A stretch of 64,000 nucleotides of DNA from Paenibacillus pinisoli (GCF_003605435.1 NZ_QXQB01000004.1:248001-312000); one strand, 5' to 3'; positions 9,556 through 18,464 are shown, counted from the stretch's first letter. Numbers and translations are program-made. The notes: generated by a model not told the origin, from the sequence alone.

Positions 9556-10815
9556 ATGGGCCTATTGGATCTATTTAAGAAAAAAACCGAAAGCAAGCCG
9601 AAGCCGTTATTTTATGACATTGTATGTCCCTATTGCTTCAGCAAGTTCGCGCCCGACCAGGTCGTGTTCCGCGCAACTCATTCCCGTGAGGACGATGAGG
9701 ACTACGCGCTGGGCGAGGACGAGGAGCTGAACAAGTATCGGGAGCGCTTCGGCCTTGACTCTGTGTATGATATTGAAGCAGTTATTCATCCAGTGGACGT
9801 GCCTGAGGAGTCCCACGTCTATTCCGATCATGTCCTGATCGGGCTGCGTGACCGGTACGGGGAGCTGACGCGCAGAAGGCTGTGTCCCAAGTGCCATAAC
9901 GAGCTGCCGGTAACGGCAGGGAAGGTGCCGAGCAACATTATATCGATAATTGGCGCGTCCCAGGTCGGCAAGTCCGTCTACATGACGTCGCTTATTCATA
10001 CGCTGCAGAATACGACTGCGGATCATTTCCATGCAGCGTGCATGCCGCTGAATGCGGAGATTAGCCGCAAGTTCCGCACGAATTACGAGGAGCCCCTGTT
10101 CGGGCGCGGTGATCTGCTGGCGTCTACCCAGAAGGAGAAGATGCAGGAGCCGTTCATCTTCCAGTTTGTGTTCAAGGATGAAGAGAAACCGCCGCTTACG
10201 CTTGTATTCTTTGATGTCGCTGGCGAGGGCATGGTCGAGCAGGATTACCTCGGCTTGCATGGCCAGCATATCAAAAACTCGGCCGGCATCCTGTTCATGG
10301 TCGATCCGCTGCAAATCCGCTCTATCCGGGAGAAAATCCGCATCAAGCATGGCGACAAGCCTGGCGAGTGGGTATCGCAATATGATGAGCCGCGCGATGT
10401 GGTGCTGACGATGTTCGGCGACTTTATTGCGTATCAGGACAGCGGCAAGACGGACATTCCGACCGCTGTCGTGCTGACGAAGAGCGACATGCTCCATTCG
10501 CTCAAGGATGAAGACGGCGAGTATATTAAGACGAACAGCAATATTTTCAAAAACATGGTGCACCGCGATTATTTCAACCTGACCGAATTCGAAAATATTG
10601 ACGGAGAGATTCGCCGCTTTATTGAGAAGGTAGACCGTCCGTTCAAAGGGACGATGGATGTCTATTTCAAGGAAACGGCGTATTACGCCGTCTCTGCGCT
10701 TGGCAGCAATCCGGTCGACCAGAAGATGCAGACGGTTGTAAGCCCGATCCGGGTTGACGAGCCGTTCATCTGGCTGCTGTACAAGCTGAATTATATTGAG
10801 GGGAGAAGAGAATAG
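9556..10815 (+). CDS. Zinc-ribbon P-loop GTPase (TRAFAC / DO-GTPase2-like)
   Basis: A protein of 419 residues. Two Cys pairs, CPYC (about residues 25-28) and CPKC (about 110-113), indicate an N-terminal zinc ribbon with a long insert. The GTPase core follows: IGASQVGKSVY (P-loop, about 132-142), FFDVAGEG (about 218-225, G3-like), and VVLTKSDML (about 305-313, a TKxD variant of NKxD). This order fits the 'double-GTPase' type encoded next to GAP1-like proteins, as I recall from Pfam naming. AGGAGGG lies 7 bases before the ATG. The stop overlaps the GTG start of the next gene by one base, so the pair is translationally coupled and probably forms a GTPase-effector/adaptor unit. Confidence 0.8.
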   Translation: MGLLDLFKKKTESKPKPLFYDIVCPYCFSKFAPDQVVFRATHSREDDEDYALGEDEELNKYRERFGLDSVYDIEAVIHPVDVPEESHVYSDHVLIGLRDRYGELTRRRLCPKCHNELPVTAGKVPSNIISIIGASQVGKSVYMTSLIHTLQNTTADHFHAACMPLNAEISRKFRTNYEEPLFGRGDLLASTQKEKMQEPFIFQFVFKDEEKPPLTLVFFDVAGEGMVEQDYLGLHGQHIKNSAGILFMVDPLQIRSIREKIRIKHGDKPGEWVSQYDEPRDVVLTMFGDFIAYQDSGKTDIPTAVVLTKSDMLHSLKDEDGEYIKTNSNIFKNMVHRDYFNLTEFENIDGEIRRFIEKVDRPFKGTMDVYFKETAYYAVSALGSNPVDQKMQTVVSPIRVDEPFIWLLYKLNYIEGRRE

Positions 10816-13712
10816 TGACTGAACATACGCCCCGCTTATCGATTCAGCAGCAGATGTACACCCGGGAGCGGCGCGGCATATTCCGTACAACAGAGGGGTA
10901 TGACACGATCGCGAAGTCCGGCGGTCTGGACCCAGCTTTCGTGAAGAAAACGCTGCATCCGCTATGCGTATACGACTCTCCTGCAGAGCTGACCGCAAGC
11001 GGCGAAAAAAACAGCAGCGCTTATCCCGAAGCGATGCACTTGCTGCATCTGGAGCAAGGGGAGACTGTCATTGGCCGAAGCGTGTTCCGGGAGGCTGACT
11101 TTACCGGACTTAGGAGCACTTTCTTCACCCACCATTATGTCATTCCCGCGGGATACCCAACAGACCCAGAGCAGGATTACCGGAGCTGGCTGTCCGCTTT
11201 GTTCGAGGACAGCTATTCGCTGGAGAATGCTGCGGAGCTGAACGAGCTCTCGAGGCTTCCTCTTGCCGCACCAGCAGCACGCAAATCCGCACGCGGGCTT
11301 CTGAAGGAGCTAGGCATAGAAGAGAAGGAATTCAAGGCGCTGCTGCATGCGGTCATGATATCGCTGGGCAGCAAGAAGAAAGTATATATGGCGCTTCCTG
11401 TGCCAATCAGCCAGCTTGCCGACCGGGCGAAGCAATTGCTCGCCGTGCTCTACAGCTGCTTGCCGTATGCCTATCGGAAAACGCTTGGCTTTCTGACGTA
11501 TGCGAAGGAGCCGGCAAGCCGCAAAGGCATTCATCTGACCTTTGTGGAATCGGGCAGCTTGCGTGGGGGCGACCGCGAGATTGAGAAGGAGTTTGTATTC
11601 GACCTGCCGAACGGGCGGATTATGAATGTGGATATGGAAGGGCTGGATCAGCCGTATTTGAATGCGGCATGGTCCCATCTGGACGACAGTGACGCGCTGG
11701 AGCGATTTTTCCGGTTCGCCGATGTCATGCTGAAGGATATGGATGCCGATAAAGCGCTCGCTGTCGCAACCTATCATGAATTATGGGTTTTGCATGATGC
11801 GGCTGAAGGCAATGAGGGGTTGCTGGATCAGCATCTCATTCCGGTATTAACCAGCGCGCTGCAGTACCTGGGTACCCCGAATGCGCTGGATACGAAGATG
11901 GAGCTTAGCGACTTGCTGTTGTCGAGATTCGATCTTGAATACGATAAGGTGACCCAAGGCGAAATTCCCGATGAGACGACATTATCCATTTTCATGAATT
12001 ATTACGGACTGGTCGGCAAGCTGATCGAAAACAAGCTGGTCGGTTATTTGGTTTATGCGATTTCCAATGCCAATAATAAGGGCGATCAGGAAGCGGCGGC
12101 TTCCTTATATAGCAGGATCGAACGTGATCCTGCGCTTGGCAAAGCCTTTTTTCATAAAATAATAGCGGGACCGCGTTTTGCGGAAAGCTTGTTTTTCCCA
12201 TATCTGCAATCTACGCTGAAGTCTGTGCCGCTGCGCAATATTATTCCTACTATCGTGATCTGGGGCGACGCTTATCCGAAGGTATACGAATATGACCAGG
12301 TCTACTCGATTGTAATAGACCTCGTACACGAGAAGCTGTCCAGAGAACGATATGCGCTGGGGGCTGTCAATGCCCTGTTTGAACAGACCAATCAATTGGC
12401 TGCTGGGGCAGGGCAAGGCGCACAAAGCCTTGGCAGGAAGCTGGAGCGTGAAGTCTATCAGACCATTCTGAAGAGAATTGAACCTGAGAGGCTGACGCGG
12501 AGCGAGCTTATGCAAGCCAAGTTTCTAAGCGACTCGCGCAAGATGCAGCGATGGAATCATGAGCTTATCGATTCGAATCAATCCGCTACGGCACGAATTA
12601 TACATGTCCTCTTCCAATGGCTGATTGTGAGAGATCCGAATGAAGAGGTTTGGGACAGCTTGTCGGCTCAGGAACTGGCAAGGGTGCAGTCAATCGGTCG
12701 AGGCATTCTAGCGGAAGGCTTGAAGGAAACGGACTTTTCGGAGCTTGTGACAGCTTTCCTGGGAGGCTCCCAGTTCGATATGGTTGACTATGACGGATTG
12801 ATTGATTTCTTGCATCATCAATGTCCGCTCAAGGAGACGATCTATCGCTTCTTCCTATGGTCGGAGACGAATCCGTATTTTACGGGAGGAAGAGGCCTTA
12901 TCGCTGCCTATCGGGCTGCGATCATTCGTTACTTTAAGGATTACGATCCTGCTGCGCTCAGATCGAGAGAGAATTGGAAGCATTTCTTCGACCAAAGCGG
13001 GGACAAGCTGCTGGCCGTTCTGAAGCAAGCGCAGTCTGAGGTGTCTTCGCCGCTTTCGCGATTGTTTCGCCGCAATCGGAAGGGAACGCTGATCCTGTCC
13101 ATCGTGGGGCTCGGCATTATTTTGGTGGTGTCGGGCATTCTGCTGTCGTCCGGCGGCAAGGGAAGCGCGGATCCAGAGAAGGCGGAATTGCCTGAGACCT
13201 CATCGACCCCGACTCCCGATCCTACGATTGAGCCTGGCGTTATCGAAGAGCCGGAAATGATCGTATCGATCGAACAGGTGGGCGCAGAAGAGGGGCAGCC
13301 GGCATCCACAGCGGTCAAGTTCCTGTTCAAGGATGCGGCAGCCTGCTCCGGGTTCGCGCCGAAGTCATTGAAGATTCAGGCGCCACTCTCGGATGCCGTT
13401 ACCTATTCGGAGCTGGAGCTAATGCCGTCATGTGCCGGTGCGCCTTCCTCCACTACAGGCGGCGCAAATCTTCCGGCTGGATCGAATGATACTCCTCCGG
13501 CTTCAGATGAACTGGACGAGGCGGTCTCAACCTCCAATCCGGATTCACCCGTTTCCTCCGATGGTGGAGGGGCAACTGGAGCTCCGGCAGATACGGGAGC
13601 AGATGAGGCGTATCCTTATCATGTGTCTATATCCTTAGGTAAGCAAGTGGATATTCCCGTTAGCAGCACGATCTGGGTCGATGATTCCGAAGTCGCCCTA
13701 GTTGTGAAGTAA
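10815..13712 (+). CDS. GTPase-associated protein (GAP1-like), one membrane pass
   Basis: A protein of 965 residues starting at GTG, overlapping the GTPase stop by one base. The first 150 residues (QQMYTRERRGIFRTTEGYDTIAKS, then LHPLCVYDSP and FFTHHYVIP) match what I remember of the GTPase-associated protein 1 N-terminal domain. The middle (about 150-740) is helical and charged. One membrane helix lies at about 757-778 (LILSIVGLGIILVVSGILL). After it comes a Pro/Ser/Thr/Glu-rich linker (TPTPDPTIEPG) and a tail of about 120 residues that would be outside the cell. This topology ties a cytoplasmic GTPase partner to the envelope. The biochemical role is unknown. It is the last gene of the operon, followed by an inverted repeat at 13763. 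Confidence 0.7.
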   Translation: MTEHTPRLSIQQQMYTRERRGIFRTTEGYDTIAKSGGLDPAFVKKTLHPLCVYDSPAELTASGEKNSSAYPEAMHLLHLEQGETVIGRSVFREADFTGLRSTFFTHHYVIPAGYPTDPEQDYRSWLSALFEDSYSLENAAELNELSRLPLAAPAARKSARGLLKELGIEEKEFKALLHAVMISLGSKKKVYMALPVPISQLADRAKQLLAVLYSCLPYAYRKTLGFLTYAKEPASRKGIHLTFVESGSLRGGDREIEKEFVFDLPNGRIMNVDMEGLDQPYLNAAWSHLDDSDALERFFRFADVMLKDMDADKALAVATYHELWVLHDAAEGNEGLLDQHLIPVLTSALQYLGTPNALDTKMELSDLLLSRFDLEYDKVTQGEIPDETTLSIFMNYYGLVGKLIENKLVGYLVYAISNANNKGDQEAAASLYSRIERDPALGKAFFHKIIAGPRFAESLFFPYLQSTLKSVPLRNIIPTIVIWGDAYPKVYEYDQVYSIVIDLVHEKLSRERYALGAVNALFEQTNQLAAGAGQGAQSLGRKLEREVYQTILKRIEPERLTRSELMQAKFLSDSRKMQRWNHELIDSNQSATARIIHVLFQWLIVRDPNEEVWDSLSAQELARVQSIGRGILAEGLKETDFSELVTAFLGGSQFDMVDYDGLIDFLHHQCPLKETIYRFFLWSETNPYFTGGRGLIAAYRAAIIRYFKDYDPAALRSRENWKHFFDQSGDKLLAVLKQAQSEVSSPLSRLFRRNRKGTLILSIVGLGIILVVSGILLSSGGKGSADPEKAELPETSSTPTPDPTIEPGVIEEPEMIVSIEQVGAEEGQPASTAVKFLFKDAAACSGFAPKSLKIQAPLSDAVTYSELELMPSCAGAPSSTTGGANLPAGSNDTPPASDELDEAVSTSNPDSPVSSDGGGATGAPADTGADEAYPYHVSISLGKQVDIPVSSTIWVDDSEVALVVK

Positions 13713-13762
13713 TGACAGGGGAAGCAGTTAATAAAGAAAAATTTTGAATAGAAATGATGGAG

Positions 13763-13800
13763 AATAGCCGGCTATGGTCAATTGACCAGGCCGGCTATTT
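13763..13800 (+). terminator. Inverted-repeat terminator after the vWA/GTPase operon
   Basis: AATAGCCGGC at 13763-13772 pairs with GCCGGCTATT at 13790-13799. The loop holds a second perfect palindrome, TGGTCAATTGACCA (13775-13788). The following bases are TTCTTC rather than a clean U-run, so this may be a weak bidirectional terminator or a binding site. Confidence 0.5.
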
Positions 13801-13963
13801 CTTCTGGGCTGAATGAGTACGTTTGCCCGCATGCATGGCAGACGAACTCGATCGACTGATCGTTCGCGGCGGCCTGCTTCAGTTCAATCATGCCAAGCGA
13901 ATACAACACCGCTAATGAAGCCCCAGGCAGTAATTGAGCCGCAATGCCTATGCTCCTCGCCAC
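13778..13963 (-). CDS. Possible small protein or gene remnant with a CxxC motif
   Basis: A 61-codon frame from GTG at 13963. The C terminus, FVCHACGQTYSFSPEEIAGL, looks protein-like with one CxxC pair. The same frame stays open upstream to about 14006 without an ATG or a ribosome site, so this could be the tail of a decayed gene. Its stop falls in the loop of the inverted repeat at 13763-13799. The 393 bases between 13712 and 14106 otherwise hold only the two inverted repeats listed. No family recognised. Confidence 0.25.
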   Translation of the reverse strand: MARSIGIAAQLLPGASLAVLYSLGMIELKQAAANDQSIEFVCHACGQTYSFSPEEIAGLVN

Positions 13964-14053
13964 CTCATTTTCTTCATTAAATAGAATGGATGGCGGGCTG
14001 TACGCCTATATCAAGAAAGCCGTTTCTTTGTTATAAAAAGCAATGATAAAGCG

Positions 14054-14097
14054 AAAGGACCTCAAAGCCCGCTAGCCGGGCGTGAGGTCCTTTTTAG
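14054..14097 (-). terminator. Rho-independent terminator of the ABC exporter operon
   Basis: AAAGGACCTCA (14054-14064) pairs with TGAGGTCCTTT (14083-14093). An inner GCCCG/CGGGC stem extends it. On the + strand the stem is followed by a T-run, and on the - strand it lies directly after the permease stop, so it can act in both directions. Confidence 0.75.
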
Positions 14098-14105
14098 TCA
14101 TAGGG

Positions 14106-15059
14106 TTAAGCCGCTACATCGCGTTTGGTGAACAGAAGCCATGCGATGATCTGGAATGCCACATAATAAGCGGCAAGCATCAAGATGGAGAAGCCCATCG
14201 TCATCTCCGGACGAAGCGGGGTTCCGCCTTCGAGATATTGCGTCAGGTCGATATTGGAGAAGAGCAGGTACTTCGACCAGCTGTAGCCGCTTAAGAGAGC
14301 CGACAGCGTATTGCCGAGCAGCATGAACAGCAGCGAGAACGCTATAGCCATGGACGAGCTGCGGAACGCGGACGAGATCATAAAGGCCATCGTCACATAC
14401 ATGATCAGCGAGACTACGGAGAATCCGTATGTCTTCAGTGTATCGATGATCATCGAGCCTTCGTGGACTACACCGTTTTGAACAGTCAACAGAGGCTGAT
14501 TGACACCTTCAAAGCCTGCCAATAAGCCGCCTGCCGCGAACGAAGCGGCGAAGCATAGAATAAGCAGCAGAAGCGCGAATCCAAGCGTGGCGATATATTT
14601 GCTCAGCATAATTTTCGAACGGGAAGCGGGACCTACAAGCAGCAGCTTGATTGTGCCCCATGAAAATTCAGCGGCAATCATATCCGCAGCGATCACGACC
14701 GTTAATATGGTGACGAGCATGATTAGGTTGGAGGAACTGCTGACATAACTCCAAAGAGACAGCTGATGGGGATTAATGCCATGCTCCAAATAATATTCGT
14801 TCAGCTTGATTTGCTCTGTCAGATAGGCTTTGTATTCCTCGTCTATCTCCCCGCTTTCAGTCAGCTGCTGCTGCAAGCCGGCATTCTGCCCCTCCAGCAG
14901 CTGCTCCCAGTTGGAATGGTCTACACGGGATTCATCCCATTTCATAATGCCGCTGAGCAGGGCAATGGCCAGCAGGAGAAAGCCGATCATAATCCAAGTG
15001 CGGGAACGGCGATAGATTTTCATGTTTTCATTGCGAGTGAGCTTGGACAGGCTAGACAA
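14106..15059 (-). CDS. ABC-2 type exporter permease
   Basis: A protein of 317 residues with a first membrane helix at about 28-46 (IMIGFLLLAIALLSGIM), a soluble loop of about 65 residues, and five further hydrophobic segments. This is the pattern of BcrB/NatB-type ABC-2 permeases. FSWGTIKLLLVGPASR, just after the second helix, is typical of the family's cytoplasmic coupling region. Its start overlaps the ATPase stop by 8 bases, so the two are translated together and should form one exporter. The substrate cannot be read from the sequence; relatives export peptide antibiotics, lipids or sodium. The start at 15059 is the first ATG in frame, and the sequence from there looks native. Confidence 0.85.
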   Translation of the reverse strand: MSSLSKLTRNENMKIYRRSRTWIMIGFLLLAIALLSGIMKWDESRVDHSNWEQLLEGQNAGLQQQLTESGEIDEEYKAYLTEQIKLNEYYLEHGINPHQLSLWSYVSSSSNLIMLVTILTVVIAADMIAAEFSWGTIKLLLVGPASRSKIMLSKYIATLGFALLLLILCFAASFAAGGLLAGFEGVNQPLLTVQNGVVHEGSMIIDTLKTYGFSVVSLIMYVTMAFMISSAFRSSSMAIAFSLLFMLLGNTLSALLSGYSWSKYLLFSNIDLTQYLEGGTPLRPEMTMGFSILMLAAYYVAFQIIAWLLFTKRDVAA

Positions 15060-15972
15060 TCATCTCACCTCCCGTTATTTCAAGGAACTGATCTTCAAGC
15101 GACTTCTGTACGGCATGAATGCCGAACACCTCTATCTCCGATGCTACGAGCAGCTTCGTAATATGGGGAATAGCGGATTTGTCCCCGATGAGCTCAATCT
15201 GGTTGCCGGACACCGTCAAGCGGGAGCCGTCCATAGCGGCTGCAAGCAGCTGCTCGGCGGCTGCCGGATCGTCAACCTCGATGACGATTTTCGTCTGAGC
15301 CTGGCTGCGGGCTTCCTGCAGCGATCGAATATCGACCAGCTTGCCCCCTTGAATGATGGCGACGCGATCGCACATCAGCTCCATCTCGGCGAGGAGATGG
15401 GAGGAGACAATAACGGAGATGCCTTCCTCCTTCGTCAGCTTGCGCAAATAATCGCGAAGCTCGCGAATGCCGGCAGGATCCAGCCCATTGGTCGGCTCGT
15501 CCAGAATGAGCAGAGAAGGACGATGCAGAATCGCCTGTGCGACGCCCAGCCGCTGCCGCATACCGAGGGAATAGCGCTTCACCTTTTCATGTATCCGGTT
15601 CTGCAGCCCTAGCAGCGTCACGACTTCATTGATCCGTTCCTTCGTAATGCCGTTATGGCGGCGCGCATAATGCACCAGATTTTGATAGCCCGTCAGAAAT
15701 TTATACATTTCCGGGTTCTCGACGATGGCTCCCACATGCGTCATCGCAAGCTCGAAGTGCGAGCGGACCGATACGCCTTTGATAAGCGCTTCGCCCTTGG
15801 ACATCGAGATGAGCCCGACGATCATTCGAATCGTTGTTGTTTTGCCGGCGCCGTTAGGCCCGAGAAATCCGAATATTTCCCCCGCGGGAACATCGAATGT
15901 AAGATTATCGACTATTTTTCGCATGCCGATCGTTTTGGTCAAATTGCGAAGCTGCAGTACGGCTTCAGACAT
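15052..15972 (-). CDS. ABC exporter ATP-binding protein (BcrA/NatA type)
   Basis: A protein of 306 residues with a complete nucleotide-binding domain: Walker A GPNGAGKTTT (about 38-47), signature YSLGMRQRLG (about 134-143), Walker B LLILDEPTNGLDP (about 155-167), and the SSHLLAEME switch region. After about residue 215 comes a C-terminal extension of about 90 residues, common in BcrA-type ATPases. AGGGGG lies about 8 bases upstream of the ATG. It is encoded with the permease that follows in an 8-base overlap and would energise export by that permease. No two-component system flanks it, so a bacitracin-type resistance role is possible but unsupported. Confidence 0.9.
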   Translation of the reverse strand: MSEAVLQLRNLTKTIGMRKIVDNLTFDVPAGEIFGFLGPNGAGKTTTIRMIVGLISMSKGEALIKGVSVRSHFELAMTHVGAIVENPEMYKFLTGYQNLVHYARRHNGITKERINEVVTLLGLQNRIHEKVKRYSLGMRQRLGVAQAILHRPSLLILDEPTNGLDPAGIRELRDYLRKLTKEEGISVIVSSHLLAEMELMCDRVAIIQGGKLVDIRSLQEARSQAQTKIVIEVDDPAAAEQLLAAAMDGSRLTVSGNQIELIGDKSAIPHITKLLVASEIEVFGIHAVQKSLEDQFLEITGGEMIV

Positions 15973-16008
15973 ACGTGTAAACCCCCTAATTATGTTCTTC
16001 CGTCATTC

Positions 16009-16038
16009 ACTATACCGGATTGCGGTCCACTTGCGTAA
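16009..16038 (-). promoter_or_regulatory. Candidate sigma-A promoter for the ABC exporter
   Basis: Reading the - strand, TTACGC (16038-16033) and TATAGT (16014-16009) are 18 bases apart, about 35 bases upstream of the ATPase start. The -10 is good and the -35 weak. Confidence 0.35.
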
Positions 16039-16176
16039 TAGACCTTTGATCAGGTTTTCCCCCTGCTTAAGTCGGGGTTCAGGCCAGCAGGCTAACTCGC
16101 ATAGTTGAAAATACAGCCTCTTGGATGTATGTTAAGCGGTTGATTTGCTCAAATTACCAATCAGGAGGTGATGAGG

Positions 16177-16581
16177 GTGCCATTAAATCCTTATCTGAAT
16201 TTTGACGGCAATACAAGAGAGGTTGTACTATATTACGCCAGCGTATTCGGATTGGAGGAGCCGAAGATTATGACGTTCGGCTCGAATCCGCAATCCAATA
16301 TTCCGCCGGGGACGGAGGATCTGGTTATGCATGCTCAACTTGAAATCGCGGGCGGCAAGCTGATGTTCTCGGACAACTTCCCGGGCAGGCCGTTCCAGCA
16401 AGGCAATAATTTCTCGCTTGCTTATGTCAGCTCTGACAAGGAAGCGATCAAGACTGCGTTCGACAAGCTGAAGCAAGGCGGCAAGGTTGAACTGGAGCTG
16501 CAAGAGACAAGTTGGAGTCCCTACTACGGTTATTTGACCGACAAATTCGGCATCGGCTGGCAATTCAATTACGAAAGCTAA
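16177..16581 (+). CDS. VOC / PhnB-like (glyoxalase-fold) protein
   Basis: About 134 residues of the PhnB-like VOC superfamily: PLNPYLNFDGNTREVV at the N terminus, MHAQLEIAGGKLMFSDNFPG in the middle, and a C-terminal SWSPYYGYLTDKFGIGWQFNY. These are standard landmarks of bacterial '3-demethylubiquinone methyltransferase-like' VOC proteins, which usually lack a known reaction. Three start codons compete (GTG 16168, ATG 16171, GTG 16177). AGGAGG at 16163-16168 overlaps the first and leaves 8 bases to GTG 16177, which also gives the usual family N terminus, so 16177 is chosen. A terminator follows at 16603. It stands alone, and its substrate is unknown. Confidence 0.85.
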   Translation: MPLNPYLNFDGNTREVVLYYASVFGLEEPKIMTFGSNPQSNIPPGTEDLVMHAQLEIAGGKLMFSDNFPGRPFQQGNNFSLAYVSSDKEAIKTAFDKLKQGGKVELELQETSWSPYYGYLTDKFGIGWQFNYES

Positions 16582-16602
16582 CAGCTTCCGCCGTATTAAT
16601 CC

Positions 16603-16634
16603 AACACCCCGGGCTGCTTGCCCGGGGTGTTTGG
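16603..16634. terminator. Bidirectional rho-independent terminator
   Basis: AACACCCCGGG (16603-16613) pairs with CCCGGGGTGTT (16621-16631) around a 7-base loop, with T's on one side and A's on the other. It separates the convergent VOC and phosphodiesterase genes. Confidence 0.85.
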
Positions 16635-16641
16635 CGTCCTT

Positions 16642-17148
16642 CTATGATTTGTCGGCATAAAACACATGCCTGATCGGCTGTACATTGTCGTTAAAATCGA
16701 TGATGCCGAACGAATACAGCGGCTGCCGTCTTTTGTCCGTAGGCGAGCCGGGATTGAATATAATCATATTGTCCACCCGTTTCAGTACGGGAATATGGGA
16801 ATGGCCGTAGATGACGATATGCACCGGCGTATCCTTGAAGGCTGAGATTGCGTGAGACTCGGTTGAGGCTCGCTTCGTGGCGCCATGACCATGAACAAGG
16901 CCGATCCGCCATGATCCGAATTGAAGCAGCCGGCTCGTGCCGAATTTGGCTTGCAGCTCTGCTCCGTCATTATTGCCAGCTACCCCATAGGTGGGAGCGA
17001 ACGCTGACAGCTGCTCATACACCTCCATACGAGACCAGTCTCCCGCATGGATGACCGCATCGGCATGCTTCAGCTCCGCCAGCAATCGGTCCGGCAGCTT
17101 CTTGGCCATTCTGGGCATATGCGTATCGGCTAAGACGATGATTCTCAG
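16642..17148 (-). CDS. YfcE/MJ0936-type metallophosphoesterase, probable CTG start
   Basis: A calcineurin-like phosphodiesterase of about 168 residues. Metal-ligand motifs: VLADTH near the N terminus (DxH), HAGDW (GD), GNND (GNxx), and YGHSHIP (GHSH). The first ATG (17118) lies after the catalytic DTH, so an ATG start would lose the first metal ligands. The frame is open to 17163, and CTG at 17148-17146 has AGGAGC 9 bases upstream and yields the normal start LRIIVLADTH, so a CTG start is proposed. There is no in-frame ATG, GTG or TTG before DTH. The family hydrolyses phosphodiesters with Mn2+ or similar metals; the in vivo substrate is unknown. Confidence 0.85.
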   Translation of the reverse strand: MRIIVLADTHMPRMAKKLPDRLLAELKHADAVIHAGDWSRMEVYEQLSAFAPTYGVAGNNDGAELQAKFGTSRLLQFGSWRIGLVHGHGATKRASTESHAISAFKDTPVHIVIYGHSHIPVLKRVDNMIIFNPGSPTDKRRQPLYSFGIIDFNDNVQPIRHVFYADKS

Positions 17149-17372
17149 GTCGTAACAGCTCCTTTACATGGGCATTTGCTTTTATTATAACAATGGGAAA
17201 GAGCCGTTGCTTGCCGGTGATGACAGATGTGCTTTTTTTCGAAAAGCGCAGGTCCGGTATGTAATCGGGCAGCATGCCATTGTTTTCGATAGAAATCGCT
17301 CAGATAGAGGGGCGAAGCATGTATAGAATGCCCGCCCTTTGTGTCAGTCAGCTTAGCGGTGCCGACCAGGTG

Positions 17373-18272
17373 TCACGTTTCCGTCATGATGCCGCCATTG
17401 ACATGAAGGACTTGGCCGGTGACGAATGAGGAATCGTCCGAGGCCAGATAGATATAGGCCGGAGCCAGCTCGAACGGCTGTCCGGCCCGTTTCATGGGCG
17501 TCTCCAGCCCGAAGGTTTTGACATAATCCGCCGAATAGCTGGAGACGATGAGCGGTGTCCAGATCGGCCCCGGGGCAACTGCATTGACCCGAATGCCCCT
17601 GTCCACAAGCTGAAGCGCAAGGGAGCGCGTAAAGGATACCATCGCGCCTTTGGTAGAGGAGTAGTCGACGAGCAGCGGGGCTCCAGCGTATGCCGTGACC
17701 GATGCGGTATTGATGATGGTGCTCCCCGGCTGGAGATGGGAGAGCGCGGCCTGCACCATATAGAAATGCGGAAATATATTCGTGCGATAAGTATCCTCCA
17801 GCTGGGCATGGGAAATATCGGCGATGGATTTTTGGGGAAACTGGACAGCTTGGTTCAGTACAAGCGTATCAAGCCTGCCATAATGGGCCAGCGTCAGCCG
17901 GATCACTTCCGGAGAGAATGCGGGCTGTCTAAGATCGCCTTCAATAAGCAGGCAGCGCCTTCCATACTGCGCAACCATCTGCGCCGTAGCCTGAGCGTCT
18001 CCCCGCTCATACAAATAGACAATCGCGATGTCTGCGCCTTCCTTGGCGAAGCCGATTGCCACTGCCCGGCCGATTCCGCTGTCTCCGCCTGTAATGACGG
18101 CAATCTTGCCGGCCAGCTTGCCGCTGCCTTTGTAGCTTGGATTGTCGGATATCGGAGCGGGCACCATGATCGACTCGATGCCGGGCTGCTTCTCCTGATG
18201 CTGGGGCGGGAACGTAATCGGCACTTCCTTGCACTGGGTTTCGTGACCGAAGTACGGGTATTTTGGAATCAA
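17373..18272 (-). CDS. YhdF/GspA39-like short-chain dehydrogenase
   Basis: An SDR of about 299 residues. The cofactor loop is TGGDSGIGRA, the catalytic Ser lies in NTASV, the Tyr-Lys pair is YSSTK, and the C-terminal FVTGQVLHVNGG is standard. The N-terminal extension with PPQHQEKQPG is typical of the YhdF/YhxD/general-stress-protein-39 group of Bacillota. A longer frame starts at ATG 18302, but GGAGG (18285-18281) lies downstream of it and exactly 8 bases before TTG 18272, so TTG is chosen. Relatives are NAD(P)-dependent and some are under SigB control; I see no clear SigB promoter. The substrate is unknown. It stands alone. Confidence 0.85.
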   Translation of the reverse strand: MIPKYPYFGHETQCKEVPITFPPQHQEKQPGIESIMVPAPISDNPSYKGSGKLAGKIAVITGGDSGIGRAVAIGFAKEGADIAIVYLYERGDAQATAQMVAQYGRRCLLIEGDLRQPAFSPEVIRLTLAHYGRLDTLVLNQAVQFPQKSIADISHAQLEDTYRTNIFPHFYMVQAALSHLQPGSTIINTASVTAYAGAPLLVDYSSTKGAMVSFTRSLALQLVDRGIRVNAVAPGPIWTPLIVSSYSADYVKTFGLETPMKRAGQPFELAPAYIYLASDDSSFVTGQVLHVNGGIMTET

Positions 18273-18464
18273 CGCACAAACCTCCATTCCTGTTCTAATC
18301 AAGGATATTCACCTATCCAGCTAAAGGTGTAAATCGCCTTGACTAGCTTGGACTTACAATAAGGAGGCCAGTCTCAGAAAGGGCTTTACTTATGCGCCTG
18401 AGTCCGGATCGCGGCCTGTGATTGGCAAGATGGAAGCGGATCTTCTGACCCTGTTATAGCTCTG

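Noticed and set aside
9607..10998. 463-codon - strand ORF opposite the GTPase gene
   Set aside because: Antisense shadow of a protein with clear GTPase motifs.
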